Assembly: GCA_902464195.1 (NCBI GenBank)
Contig: CABQJB010000025.1
Span: forward strand, 1-15,710
Direction: 5' to 3'
Length of the DNA: 15,710 nucleotides
Source: an uncultured Megasphaera sp.
GTDB lineage: Bacteria > Bacillota > Negativicutes > Veillonellales > Megasphaeraceae
The notes beneath the pieces were generated by a model. That model ran no database searches. It was not told the origin of the DNA and was given only the letters and a program-made list of their open reading frames with translations. Shown here one piece after another: positions 7,262-14,055 of this stretch; within the stretch, counting starts at the first letter, position 1; each line of letters starts with the position of its first letter. A program made the translations under genes and the position numbers.

Positions 7262-8326
7262 ATGAAATATATCCGCATGATCCTCCTCGGCCTCTGCTGT
7301 ATCCTGGCCCTGAGCGGCTGCAGCTTCTTTGAAAGCGAAGAAGACGAGGACAATGTCGTCTATGTCTATAACTGGGGGGACTATGTCGACCCGGATACGC
7401 TCAAGCAGTTTGAAGAAGAGACGGGCATCCGCGTCGTCATGGACGAATTCGATACCAACGAGAGCATGTATCCCCTGGTCGCGGCCGGCGCCGAACGCTA
7501 TGACGTCATCTGCCCGTCGGACTACATGATCCAGAAGATGATCCACAACGATCTTTTACAGCCTCTCGACTATTCCCAGCTGCCCAACGCCCGCCAGTAC
7601 GTAGGCAAACAGTTCTGGACTCAGTCGGAAACCTTCGACCCGGGCAACCGCTATGCCGTTCCCTATTGCTGGGGCACGGTCGGCATCGTCTATAACCGGA
7701 CCATGGTCGATGGACCCGTCGACAGCTGGTCCATCCTTTGGAATGAGAAATATAAGAATGAAATCATTATGCAGGACTCGCCGCGCGATTCTTTCATGGT
7801 CGCCTTGAAGCGCCTGGGCTATTCCCTGAACACGACGGATCCTCAGCAAATCAAAGAGGCGAGGGATATGCTCATCGCCCAGAAGCCCCTGGTCCAGGCT
7901 TATGGCATTGATGACGTCAAGGATAAGCTCGTCTCCGGCGAAGCGGCCATGGGCGTCGTCTTTTCCGGCGAAGCCCTGCGCATGATTTTGGAAAATCGGG
8001 ATTTGGAATACGTCATCCCCAAAGAAGGGACAAACCTCTGGATCGATTCCTGGGTCATCCCTAAGAATGCCGAACACGTCGAAAATGCCCATAAATTCAT
8101 CGATTTCATGAGCCGTCCCGACATCGCCCTGAAGAACTTCGAGTACCTGACCTATTCGACGCCCAATACGGCTGTCCCGGCCATGGAAGAAGACGAAGAC
8201 TATAAAGATAACCCCGTCGTCTTCCCGCCGGAAGAAGCCTACGCCGGCCAGGAAACGTACAAATACCTGGGCGAAGAAGGGGATAAGCGCTATAATGACG
8301 AATGGATCCAGGTCAAGGTCTGGTGA
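7262..8326 (+). CDS. potD: Polyamine-binding lipoprotein, PotD
   Basis: A 354-residue substrate-binding lipoprotein. The signal peptide ends in the lipobox LSGC with lipidated C20, followed by an acidic linker (FFESEEDED). Mature domain marks include VYNWGDYVDP with W38, CPSDYM at 85-89, QDSPRDSF at 171-178, and the LWIDSW pair W260/W264, which line up with aromatic and acidic ligands known for PotD. The acidic pair at this site differs from E. coli PotD by my alignment (D176 in place of Glu, S173 in place of Asp), so preference for putrescine or spermidine is open. In E. coli PotD is periplasmic; here it is membrane-anchored. The ribosome binding site is GGAAAGGGG. It is the last gene of the operon. 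Confidence 0.94.
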   Translation: MKYIRMILLGLCCILALSGCSFFESEEDEDNVVYVYNWGDYVDPDTLKQFEEETGIRVVMDEFDTNESMYPLVAAGAERYDVICPSDYMIQKMIHNDLLQPLDYSQLPNARQYVGKQFWTQSETFDPGNRYAVPYCWGTVGIVYNRTMVDGPVDSWSILWNEKYKNEIIMQDSPRDSFMVALKRLGYSLNTTDPQQIKEARDMLIAQKPLVQAYGIDDVKDKLVSGEAAMGVVFSGEALRMILENRDLEYVIPKEGTNLWIDSWVIPKNAEHVENAHKFIDFMSRPDIALKNFEYLTYSTPNTAVPAMEEDEDYKDNPVVFPPEEAYAGQETYKYLGEEGDKRYNDEWIQVKVW

Positions 8327-8343
8327 TTTTTCAGAATAAATGC

Positions 8344-8372
8344 TTTTCAGACATACAAATGTGTAGTATAAT
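8344..8372 (+). promoter_or_regulatory. Promoter of the glycyl radical enzyme module
   Basis: TTTTCA (8344-8349) and a perfect TATAAT (8367-8372) are spaced by 17 bases, just after the potD stop. The predicted start near 8379 leaves only about 20 bases before the following hairpin, and about 180 bases before the activase ATG. Confidence 0.65.
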
Positions 8373-8399
8373 GAGTACAAGTTCAGAATGAGACCAAAG

Positions 8400-8446
8400 A
8401 AGGAACCGTCGCACGAAGGCTTTTGCCATCATGCACGGTTCCTTTT
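8400..8446 (+). terminator. Hairpin after potD / in the leader of the glycyl radical module
   Basis: AAGGAACCGT (8400-8409) pairs with ACGGTTCCTT (8435-8444); GCA/TGC and GGC/GCC extend the stem inward around a TTTT loop. It is followed by only four T, then GCTTTAT. It can terminate pot transcripts, but it lies downstream of the promoter at 8344-8372, so it may also be an attenuator or the 3' end of a short RNA of about 70 bases. Its 3' arm shares sequence with the hairpin at 11781-11821. Confidence 0.65.
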
Positions 8447-8453
8447 GCTTTAT

Positions 8454-8520
8454 AGTTTGTAGTATGGAGTTTGTAGAAAATGGCTTTAAATTTAAAACCA
8501 CCTACTACAAACTACAAACT
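8454..8520 (+). repeat. Palindromic AGTTTGTAG element
   Basis: Two copies of AGTTTGTAG (8454-8462, 8468-8476) face two overlapping copies of the complement CTACAAACT (8505-8513, 8512-8520), around an A/T palindrome TTTAAATTTAAA. The element sits between the leader hairpin and the activase ribosome binding site. It resembles a REP-like or miniature non-coding repeat; no transposase or target duplication was seen. Confidence 0.7.
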
Positions 8521-8556
8521 TCGAACTTCTGTTGTATGAGATTGGGAGGCGGGGAT

Positions 8557-9342
8557 ATGGTTGAGAAAAGACCTTTGGTTTTCAACGTGCAGAAATTTTC
8601 TGTCCACGACGGGCCGGGGATACGGACGACGATTTTCTTCAAGGGTTGTCCCTTGGCCTGCCCGTGGTGCCATAATCCGGAGAGTCAGCGCTTCGAGGCC
8701 GAGACGATGGAGCGCAGTGATGGGGGACGGGATGATGTCGGGACCTATTATCCCATCAGCGAACTCGTCCGCCAGGCCGTACAGGACCAGATTTTCTATG
8801 AACGTTCCGGCGGTGGCGTTACCTTGTCGGGCGGCGAAGTCCTGGCCCAGCCCATGGGGTATATCGCCGAACTCGTCCGGGCCCTGACTGAAAAAGGCAT
8901 TTCCGTCGGCATCGACACCAGCGGCGCCGTGCCTTTTACGGCTTTTGAAGCGGTCCTGCCTCATACGGACTTCTTCCTTTACGACATGAAGCTCTTTGAC
9001 GCCGAACGCCATCGACAGTACATGGGCCAGGGCAACAGGCAGATACTGGAGAATATGAAGCGCCTCAGCGATGCCGGTGCCGTCCTTTATCTGCGGCTCG
9101 TCATGGTCGATGGCGTCAATACCGACGAGGACCGGGATATCCGGCCCTTTCAGGGCTGGCTCCAGGCACAGCAGATACGTGTGGAAAGAATCCATCTCCT
9201 GCCGTACCATGAGCTGGGACGCCATAAATATGAGGCCCTGCAGCGGCCATTCCAGCCGTTCCGCGCTCCGTCGGCGCAGGCCTTGGAAGCTATCCGGCAG
9301 TCCTTTGGTGTACTAGGTTATGATACCGTCATCGGCGGTTAG
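8557..9342 (+). CDS. Glycyl radical enzyme activase (radical SAM), partner of the downstream HypD-like enzyme
   Basis: A 261-residue radical SAM enzyme expected to use a [4Fe-4S] cluster and S-adenosylmethionine to install the glycyl radical on the adjacent enzyme. The cluster motif CPLACPWC (CX3CX2C, C31/C35/C38) lies in FFKGCPLACPWCHNPES; VTLSGGE at 88-94 is the SAM-binding GGE motif; IDTSG (119-123), YDMKL (142-146) and LLPYHELGRHKYE (214-226) are typical of the family. These three are the only cysteines in the protein, so the ferredoxin-like double-cluster insert present in many non-PFL activases is absent. The start ATG at 8557 follows GGGAGG by seven bases; a longer reading from 8431 would run through the palindromic element. 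It is 16 bases upstream of the enzyme gene, so the two form an operon. It may be HypE. Confidence 0.92.
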   Translation: MVEKRPLVFNVQKFSVHDGPGIRTTIFFKGCPLACPWCHNPESQRFEAETMERSDGGRDDVGTYYPISELVRQAVQDQIFYERSGGGVTLSGGEVLAQPMGYIAELVRALTEKGISVGIDTSGAVPFTAFEAVLPHTDFFLYDMKLFDAERHRQYMGQGNRQILENMKRLSDAGAVLYLRLVMVDGVNTDEDRDIRPFQGWLQAQQIRVERIHLLPYHELGRHKYEALQRPFQPFRAPSAQALEAIRQSFGVLGYDTVIGG

Positions 9343-9358
9343 TTAGGAGGGGATTCAC

Positions 9359-11776
9359 ATGGCAACAGCTTTGAAAGAACAGAAATTCATTGAAGGTATC
9401 CGGGGATGTACGGACCGCATCCGCCGGCTGCGGGAAAAAAGCGTTCACGGCGCCGTTCCGACGATTTCTATGGAACGGGCCGTGCTGCTGACAGAAGCGT
9501 ACCAGCAGTACGAAGGGACTTGTTCCATCCCCGTCCTGCGGGGCAAGGCCTTTTACTATCTCATGGCCCATCGGACCCTGTATCTGGGCCGGGGCTCGCT
9601 CATTGTCGGCGAAAAGGGGCCGAAACCCTGGGCCGCACCGACTTTTCCGGAACTGTGCTGCCATACCCTGGAAGACTTCGACACCATGAACAGCCGCGAA
9701 CGGGTCTTCTTCAGAGTGACCGATGAAGATAAGCGCATCCAGCGGGACGTCATCATCCCGTACTGGAAGGACCGGGCCATGCTGACCAAGATGAACGGTC
9801 TGCTGCCCAAGGCATGGCAGAAATTGTTTGCTGCCGGCATGTTCACGGAATTCCTGCAGCAACGCGGTCCGGGCCATACCGTGGCCGATGGCAAGATATA
9901 CCAGAAAGGCTATGGCGATTTCCTGCGGGACATCCAGGAACGATTGGCCAGCCTCGATTTCAACAACGACATGGATGCCCTGACCAAGCGGGACGAATGG
10001 GAAGGCATGGCCTGGGTCTGCCGGGGCATGATCCTCTTAGGGAAACGCTATGCTGCCCTGGCCCGGGATATGGCGGCGAAAGAAAAAGACCCGGCCTGGC
10101 GCCGGGACCTGCTGGATATCGCCGCTGTCTGTGACGTCGTCCCGGAACACCGGCCCCAGACGTTCCGTCAGGCCATCCAGATGTACTGGTTCACCCACAT
10201 CGGTGTGACGACGGAAATGAATAACTGGGATGCCTATTCACCAGGCAAGTTCGACCAGTATCTGGAACCTTTCTATGACCGGGACCTGGCCGAAGGACGC
10301 CTGACCCGGGACGATGCCAAGGAACTCCTGGAAGCCTTGTGGATTCAGTTCAATAACCAGCCGGCGCCGCCGAAAGTGGGCATTACCCTCAAGGAAAGCG
10401 CGACGTATACGGATTTCTGCAACATCAACACCGGCGCCCTGCGGCCTGACGGGACCTGCGGCGTCAGTGATGTAAGCTATCTCATTCTGGAAGTCATGGA
10501 CGACATGCGCCTTCTCCAGCCGAGCTCCAATGTCCAGATTTCCCAGAAGACGCCGGAACGCTTCCTGCGGAAGGCTCTGGAAATTTCTCGCAAAGGCTGG
10601 GGCCAGCCGGCGTTCTATAACAGTGAAGCCATCGTCCAGGAGCTGATGTATCTGGGGAAATCTCTCGACGATGCCCGGGCCTGCGGTATTGCCAGCGGCT
10701 GCGTCGAAGCCGGGACGGCCGGGAAAGAAGCCTATGTCCTGACGGGCTATCTCAATATCCCCAAGGTCCTGGAACTGGCCCTGCACCGCGGCTACGATGC
10801 CTATACGGGAGAAAAGGCGGGCATCGACGTCGGCGACCCGTTGCAGTTTGCGTCGTATGACGATGTATGGCAGGCTTTCCTGAAAGAACTGAAATACGTC
10901 GTCGATGTCAAAGTGGCCGGCAATAACCTCATCGAACGGCTCTATATGCAGTACATGCCCGTACCGCTGCTGTCGGTCATCACCGACGACTGCATCGCCA
11001 GCGGCAAGGACTACAATGCCGGCGGCGCCCGCTATAACACGAGTTATATCCAGTGCGTCGGCATTGCGACCATTACGGATTCCCTGGCCGTGCTGAAACA
11101 GCAGGTCTTTGAACAGCAGCGGTTCACCATGGGGGACATCATCGCCGCCTGCGACCGGGATTTCGACGGTGACGACGCCTTGCTCGACATTGTCCTCCAT
11201 CATACGCCTAAGTACGACAACGATGACGACTATGCCGACGCCATCCTTCATGACGTCGACCGGGCCCTGCAGGCAACTATTGCCGGCAGGCCGACGCCGA
11301 AAGGCTCGAAAACGGTCGTCGAATTCCTGCCAACGACGTGTCACGTCTATTTCGGTCAGGTCATGGGCGCCAGCCCCAATGGCCGCCGGGCCCATATGCC
11401 TCTGCCCGATGGCATTTCGCCGGAAAAGGGGGCCGATACCCACGGGCCGACAGCGGTCATCAAGTCCTGTGCTAAACTGGAACAGCTCAAGACCGGCGGG
11501 GCCCTGCTCAATCAGAAATTCACGCCGTCCGTCGTCGCCGGCCCGAAAGGCCTGGCCTGCCTGGCTGCCCTGGTCCGTTCCTACTTCACCATGGACGGTC
11601 ATCACATCCAGTTCAACGTCGTCGACAGGGCAACCCTCCTCGACGCCCAGCGCCACCCGGAACAATATGAAAACCTCATCGTCCGCGTCGCCGGCTACAG
11701 CGATTACTTCAATAATCTGGACAAAGCCCTGCAGGACGAAATCATCAACCGCACAGAGCAAAGCTTTGGGGCGTAA
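9359..11776 (+). CDS. hypD: Glycyl radical enzyme, probable trans-4-hydroxy-L-proline dehydratase
   Basis: An 805-residue glycyl radical enzyme of the PFL2/glycerol dehydratase group. The radical loop is IVRVAGYSDYF with G779; the thiyl cysteine is C448 in ASGCVEAG with general base E450. Residues that I recall as the HypD active site of Clostridioides difficile fall at a constant offset of 13 or 14: H173 (PGHTV), D291 (NNWDAY), S347 and F353 (ESATYTDF), C448, E450, Y464, and the LPTTCH strand. HypD dehydrates trans-4-hydroxy-L-proline to pyrroline-5-carboxylate, which P5C reductase turns into proline; it works only without oxygen. The segment after the active-site GCVE reads AGTAGKEAY where I recall TGCFGKEAY in HypD. 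No proC is adjacent. AGGAGGGG precedes the ATG. Another dehydratase or lyase of the same family is possible. Confidence 0.8.
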   Translation: MATALKEQKFIEGIRGCTDRIRRLREKSVHGAVPTISMERAVLLTEAYQQYEGTCSIPVLRGKAFYYLMAHRTLYLGRGSLIVGEKGPKPWAAPTFPELCCHTLEDFDTMNSRERVFFRVTDEDKRIQRDVIIPYWKDRAMLTKMNGLLPKAWQKLFAAGMFTEFLQQRGPGHTVADGKIYQKGYGDFLRDIQERLASLDFNNDMDALTKRDEWEGMAWVCRGMILLGKRYAALARDMAAKEKDPAWRRDLLDIAAVCDVVPEHRPQTFRQAIQMYWFTHIGVTTEMNNWDAYSPGKFDQYLEPFYDRDLAEGRLTRDDAKELLEALWIQFNNQPAPPKVGITLKESATYTDFCNINTGALRPDGTCGVSDVSYLILEVMDDMRLLQPSSNVQISQKTPERFLRKALEISRKGWGQPAFYNSEAIVQELMYLGKSLDDARACGIASGCVEAGTAGKEAYVLTGYLNIPKVLELALHRGYDAYTGEKAGIDVGDPLQFASYDDVWQAFLKELKYVVDVKVAGNNLIERLYMQYMPVPLLSVITDDCIASGKDYNAGGARYNTSYIQCVGIATITDSLAVLKQQVFEQQRFTMGDIIAACDRDFDGDDALLDIVLHHTPKYDNDDDYADAILHDVDRALQATIAGRPTPKGSKTVVEFLPTTCHVYFGQVMGASPNGRRAHMPLPDGISPEKGADTHGPTAVIKSCAKLEQLKTGGALLNQKFTPSVVAGPKGLACLAALVRSYFTMDGHHIQFNVVDRATLLDAQRHPEQYENLIVRVAGYSDYFNNLDKALQDEIINRTEQSFGA

Positions 11777-11780
11777 AAAA

Positions 11781-11821
11781 AGACCGTGCATAATGGTTTC
11801 TGCCATTATGCACGGTTTCTT
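11781..11821 (+). terminator. Terminator hairpin after the glycyl radical enzyme
   Basis: ACCGTGCATAATGG (11783-11796) pairs perfectly with CCATTATGCACGGT (11803-11816), loop TTTCTG, preceded by an A-tract and followed by TTCTTGTGTTTAT. The U-tract is interrupted but the 14-pair stem is strong. Its 3' arm (TGCCATTATGCACGGTTTCTT) is nearly identical to that of the hairpin at 8400-8446. Confidence 0.75.
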
Positions 11822-11862
11822 GTGTTTATGTTTTAGATTGTTGTAAATTTTTTTCATTGTGG

Positions 11863-11883
11863 GGGCTCGCACGTGGCGAGCCC
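11863..11883. repeat. CACGTG-type hairpin repeat, copy 1
   Basis: GGGCTCGC (11863-11870) and GCGAGCCC (11876-11883) flank ACGTG. It lies in the 236-base gap between the glycyl radical enzyme and purC, which contains no gene. Confidence 0.7.
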
Positions 11884-11898
11884 GCTAGGTGATATTTG

Positions 11899-11928
11899 TG
11901 ATTCTCTGATTATTTGCTAGGAGAATCA
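11899..11928. repeat. Eight-base inverted repeat
   Basis: TGATTCTC (11899-11906) and GAGAATCA (11921-11928) flank 14 A/T-rich bases. There is no T-tract, so it is not a standard terminator. It lies between two CACGTG-type repeats. Confidence 0.4.
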
Positions 11929-11942
11929 TTCAAAGTCCCAAC

Positions 11943-11963
11943 GGGTTGCCCACGTGGCAACCC
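11943..11963. repeat. CACGTG-type hairpin repeat, copy 2
   Basis: GGGTTGCC (11943-11950) and GGCAACCC (11956-11963) flank CACGT. It is followed by CCCCTACAGTGC, nearly the same flank as the copies upstream of purC (CCCCTACAATGC), which marks them as one repeat family. Confidence 0.75.
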
Positions 11964-11989
11964 CTACAGTGCAAAAAGAGAGTTCACGA

Positions 11990-12011
11990 GGTTCGTGGCG
12001 GGCCACGAACC
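11990..12011. repeat. Ten-base hairpin at the 3' end of purC
   Basis: GGTTCGTGGC (11990-11999) and GCCACGAACC (12002-12011) form a ten-pair stem next to the purC stop codon. On the minus strand it follows purC directly but has no U-tract (the following bases are TCGTGAACTC), so termination by this stem alone is uncertain. Confidence 0.6.
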
Positions 12012-12012
12012 A

Positions 12013-12885
12013 CTATTCAAAGGCTTTCCCTGTGAGCATTTCGTAGGCTTCTTTGTATTTGGCAATGGTCTTGTCGATGACGTCCTGGGGCAGGAGGTAG
12101 TCGCTATCCGGGTTGGCTTTAAGCCAGTCACGGACGAACTGTTTGTCATACGACGGCTGGCTCTGGCCGGCTTTGTAGCCTTCGAGGGGCCAGAAGCGGG
12201 AGCTGTCCGGCGTGAGCATTTCGTCGCCTAAGACGATATTGCCTTTGTCATCGAGACCGAATTCAAATTTCGTATCGGCAATGATGATGCCTTTAGAGAG
12301 AGCGTATTCGGCACATTTTTTATAAAGGGCCAAGGTGTAATCGCGGATTTTTTCTGCATATTCCTTGCCTTTTCCCGGGAAGGTCTTGTCGATGAAAGCA
12401 GCGCCTTCTTCGAGGGAGACGTTTTCATCGTGGTCGCCGAGTTCAGCTTTTGTGCTCGGTGTGAAAATCGGTTCCGGGAGTTTTTCTGATTCTTTGAGGC
12501 CTGCCGGCAGTTTGATGCCGCAAACGGTGCCGTTCTTCTGGTAGCTTTCCCAGCCGCTGCCCGTGATGTAGCCGCGGACGATGCATTCCATAGGAATCAT
12601 GGTCAGTTTCTGGCATTTCATGCTGTTGCCGATGAACTGTTCCTGCTGGAAGAATTCCGGCATGTCAGCGTTGTCGACGGAAATCATGTGGTTCGGGATG
12701 ATATCCGACGTCATATCGAACCAAAACTTGGACATCTGCGTGAGGATGGCGCCCTTTTTGGTGATCTTGTTCTTGAGAATATGGTCAAAAGCGGAAATGC
12801 GGTCCGTTGCGACCATGATAATGCTGTCACCTGCGTCATAGACTTCGCGTACTTTACCGGATTTAAAAGGGGTGTATTCTTTCAT
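12013..12885 (-). CDS. purC: Phosphoribosylaminoimidazole-succinocarboxamide synthase (SAICAR synthase)
   Basis: A 290-residue enzyme that joins CAIR and aspartate with ATP to give SAICAR in de novo purine synthesis. Signatures are SGKVREVYD near the N-terminus (9-17), MVATDRISAFDH (24-35), the LGDEMLTPDSSRFW motif (219-232) and SYDKQFVRDWL (245-255). I chose the ATG at 12885 because GGAGG lies nine bases upstream and the protein then begins MKEYTPFKSGK like other PurC; a longer frame to 12987 would add 34 unrelated residues over the promoter. It stands alone here with no other pur gene beside it. Confidence 0.95.
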   Translation of the reverse strand: MKEYTPFKSGKVREVYDAGDSIIMVATDRISAFDHILKNKITKKGAILTQMSKFWFDMTSDIIPNHMISVDNADMPEFFQQEQFIGNSMKCQKLTMIPMECIVRGYITGSGWESYQKNGTVCGIKLPAGLKESEKLPEPIFTPSTKAELGDHDENVSLEEGAAFIDKTFPGKGKEYAEKIRDYTLALYKKCAEYALSKGIIIADTKFEFGLDDKGNIVLGDEMLTPDSSRFWPLEGYKAGQSQPSYDKQFVRDWLKANPDSDYLLPQDVIDKTIAKYKEAYEMLTGKAFE

Positions 12886-12937
12886 CTTGTCTGGCCTCCA
12901 TGATTCAGAACTTATTTTATTATGGTAGAACAGTACT

Positions 12938-12946
12938 ATCATAGCA
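12938..12946 (-). promoter_or_regulatory. Probable purC promoter (extended -10)
   Basis: On the minus strand TGC-TATGAT (12946-12938) makes an extended -10 box about 53 bases upstream of the purC ATG. No good -35 is present; the spacing falls into the T-tract of the adjacent terminator. No purine riboswitch consensus is seen in the leader. Confidence 0.5.
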
Positions 12947-12960
12947 TATTTTGGGGAAAG

Positions 12961-12997
12961 AAAAAAGGGCTTGTCGTCGTGCGACAAGCCCTTTTTT
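12961..12997. terminator. Bidirectional intrinsic terminator
   Basis: GGGCTTGTCG (12967-12976) pairs with CGACAAGCCC (12982-12991), loop TCGTG. Six A precede and six T follow, so it can act on either strand. On the minus strand it would end the SIMPL-protein transcript and insulate purC. Confidence 0.88.
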
Positions 12998-13009
12998 CGT
13001 GGCTCGTAG

Positions 13010-13030
13010 GGGACGCCCAGATGGCGTCCC
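13010..13030. repeat. Hairpin repeat, diverged copy
   Basis: GGGACGCC (13010-13017) and GGCGTCCC (13023-13030) flank CAGAT, preceded by GTAGG. The GTAGGGG flank is the complement of the CCCCTAC flank of the other copies, so it sits in the opposite orientation. Confidence 0.65.
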
Positions 13031-13066
13031 GCAAATCATACGTGATGTGTAATAACTCTTCTGGAC

Positions 13067-13172
13067 GGGCGCCCCACGTGGTCGCCCCTACAATGCGGTT
13101 TATGAGGCCACGTGGTCGCCCCTACAATGCGGTTTGTGAGGCCACGTGGTCGTGCTTACGATGCGGTCGCGG
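13067..13172. repeat. CACGTG-type repeats with a 34-base tandem array
   Basis: The first hairpin pairs GGGCG (13067-13071) with CGCCC (13083-13087) around CCACGTGG. From 13074 a 34-base unit starting CCACGTGGTCGCCCCTAC is repeated at 13108 with one change, and a third, diverged copy runs from 13142 to about 13172. The array ends just before the stop codon of the SIMPL gene. With the copy at 13010-13030 it fills most of the 293-base gap upstream of purC; no gene was seen there. Confidence 0.8.
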
Positions 13173-13178
13173 TCCGGT

Positions 13179-13901
13179 TTACTGCAGATAATAGGTCAGG
13201 CTGACGCTTTGGCTGAGGGTGTTGGTACCGGCTTCGACCGGTGTCGAGTCGGCTTCCATCTTGTTGACGGCCCGCAGGCTCATGGCAGCACTGTAGACGC
13301 GGCTGTACGACGGACTCGTGCCGGAGATGTTGATTTCCTTGACGGCACCGAGCTGGCTGCCGGCGGCTTCAGCTGCGGCCTGGGCGGCGCGCTGACCATT
13401 GTGGACGGCTTCTTTGATGAGGTTTTCCTTGATCTGGTCGGCGTGTTCATTGGTGAAGCGGACGTTGTTGATCTGGTTGGCACCGAGGCTGCCGGCCTTG
13501 TTGATGACCTGCGATACCATGGCGAGGTCGGTCAGTTTGACTTCCAGGCTGTTGGTCACTGTATACGACGTGACTTTCTGGCCCTTCATGTCGTAGTTCG
13601 GCGACATATAGAAGCCCGTGGTCTTCATGTTTTCGGCAGGGATGCCCATAGCCTTCAGGGCATTCGTGACCTGGTTCATGGCCAGGTTGTTCTTGGTCCG
13701 GGCCTGCTGGGCATCGGCGTCGGTACTGGTCGTGCCGATAGTGACATAAGCCGTATCCGGGGCGACTTCCTGCTGGGCATAGCCCGTGACGGTGACGACA
13801 GACGGTTCCGGGCCAGCTGCCAGGGCCTGGGGCGCAGCCAGGACCAGGGACGATGCCAGCATGGCGGCGACGACAAGGCCTTTCAAGGGTTTATATTTCA
13901 T
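13179..13901 (-). CDS. Secreted SIMPL-domain (DUF541) protein
   Basis: A 240-residue exported protein. The signal peptide is residues 1-28 (MKYKPLKGL, hydrophobic core, then PQALA before the likely cut). The rest matches the SIMPL/DUF541 layout: VVTVTGYAQQEVAPDTAYVTIG at the start of the mature chain, a YDMKGQKVTSYTVTNSLEVK segment, INNVRF, a KEAVHNGQRAAQAAAEAAG helix and a final Q-S-V-S-L-TYYL strand. Periplasmic or surface location is expected; the family (YggE/BP26-like) is linked to stress or envelope functions but has no defined reaction. AAAGGAGG precedes the ATG. Promoter and terminator are its own. Confidence 0.9.
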   Translation of the reverse strand: MKYKPLKGLVVAAMLASSLVLAAPQALAAGPEPSVVTVTGYAQQEVAPDTAYVTIGTTSTDADAQQARTKNNLAMNQVTNALKAMGIPAENMKTTGFYMSPNYDMKGQKVTSYTVTNSLEVKLTDLAMVSQVINKAGSLGANQINNVRFTNEHADQIKENLIKEAVHNGQRAAQAAAEAAGSQLGAVKEINISGTSPSYSRVYSAAMSLRAVNKMEADSTPVEAGTNTLSQSVSLTYYLQ

Positions 13902-13931
13902 AAGTTAAGACCTCCTTTTCAAGATATCCTT

Positions 13932-13961
13932 ATTATACCACGATGAGATGATGTACGTCTA
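13932..13961 (-). promoter_or_regulatory. Promoter of the SIMPL-domain gene
   Basis: On the minus strand TATAAT (13937-13932) is preceded by TGG, making an extended -10, with TAGACG (13961-13956) at 18 bases as a partial -35. It is divergent from the thiC promoter about 50 bases away. Confidence 0.7.
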
Positions 13962-14008
13962 TGTGGGACAAATTGGCAAAATCGTCTATGCTAAATATTA
14001 CAAAAGTG

Positions 14009-14037
14009 TTGCATTTTTTTTCGCGGCGTACTATAAT
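14009..14037 (+). promoter_or_regulatory. Promoter of the TPP riboswitch-thiC transcript
   Basis: TTGCAT (14009-14014) and TATAAT (14032-14037) are spaced by exactly 17 bases. The predicted start near 14044 lies about 12 bases before the riboswitch P1 stem. Confidence 0.82.
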
Positions 14038-14055
14038 AGCCACAGATACATAGAA

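Noticed and set aside
8431..8556. A 42-residue N-terminal extension of the activase
   Set aside because: It would translate a hairpin and a palindromic repeat; the ATG at 8557 has a GGGAGG site and gives the normal family N-terminus.
10238..11872. A 544-codon open frame on the minus strand opposite the glycyl radical enzyme
   Set aside because: The plus-strand protein has intact catalytic motifs from end to end; the antisense frame has no family features and is a codon-bias shadow.
11914..12231. Open frame on the plus strand overlapping the end of purC
   Set aside because: It consists of intergenic hairpin repeats followed by the antisense of PurC; no support as a gene.
12886..12987. A 34-residue N-terminal extension of PurC
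   Set aside because: It covers the promoter and terminator region; the ATG at 12885 has GGAGG nine bases upstream and gives the usual PurC start.
13067..13172. CRISPR array
   Set aside because: The 34-base units are contiguous, without unique spacers, and contain a palindromic REP-like core; no cas genes nearby.
12922..13191. Small open frame on the plus strand through the purC upstream region
   Set aside because: It is made of terminator and repeat sequence, with no family features or suitable ribosome binding site.
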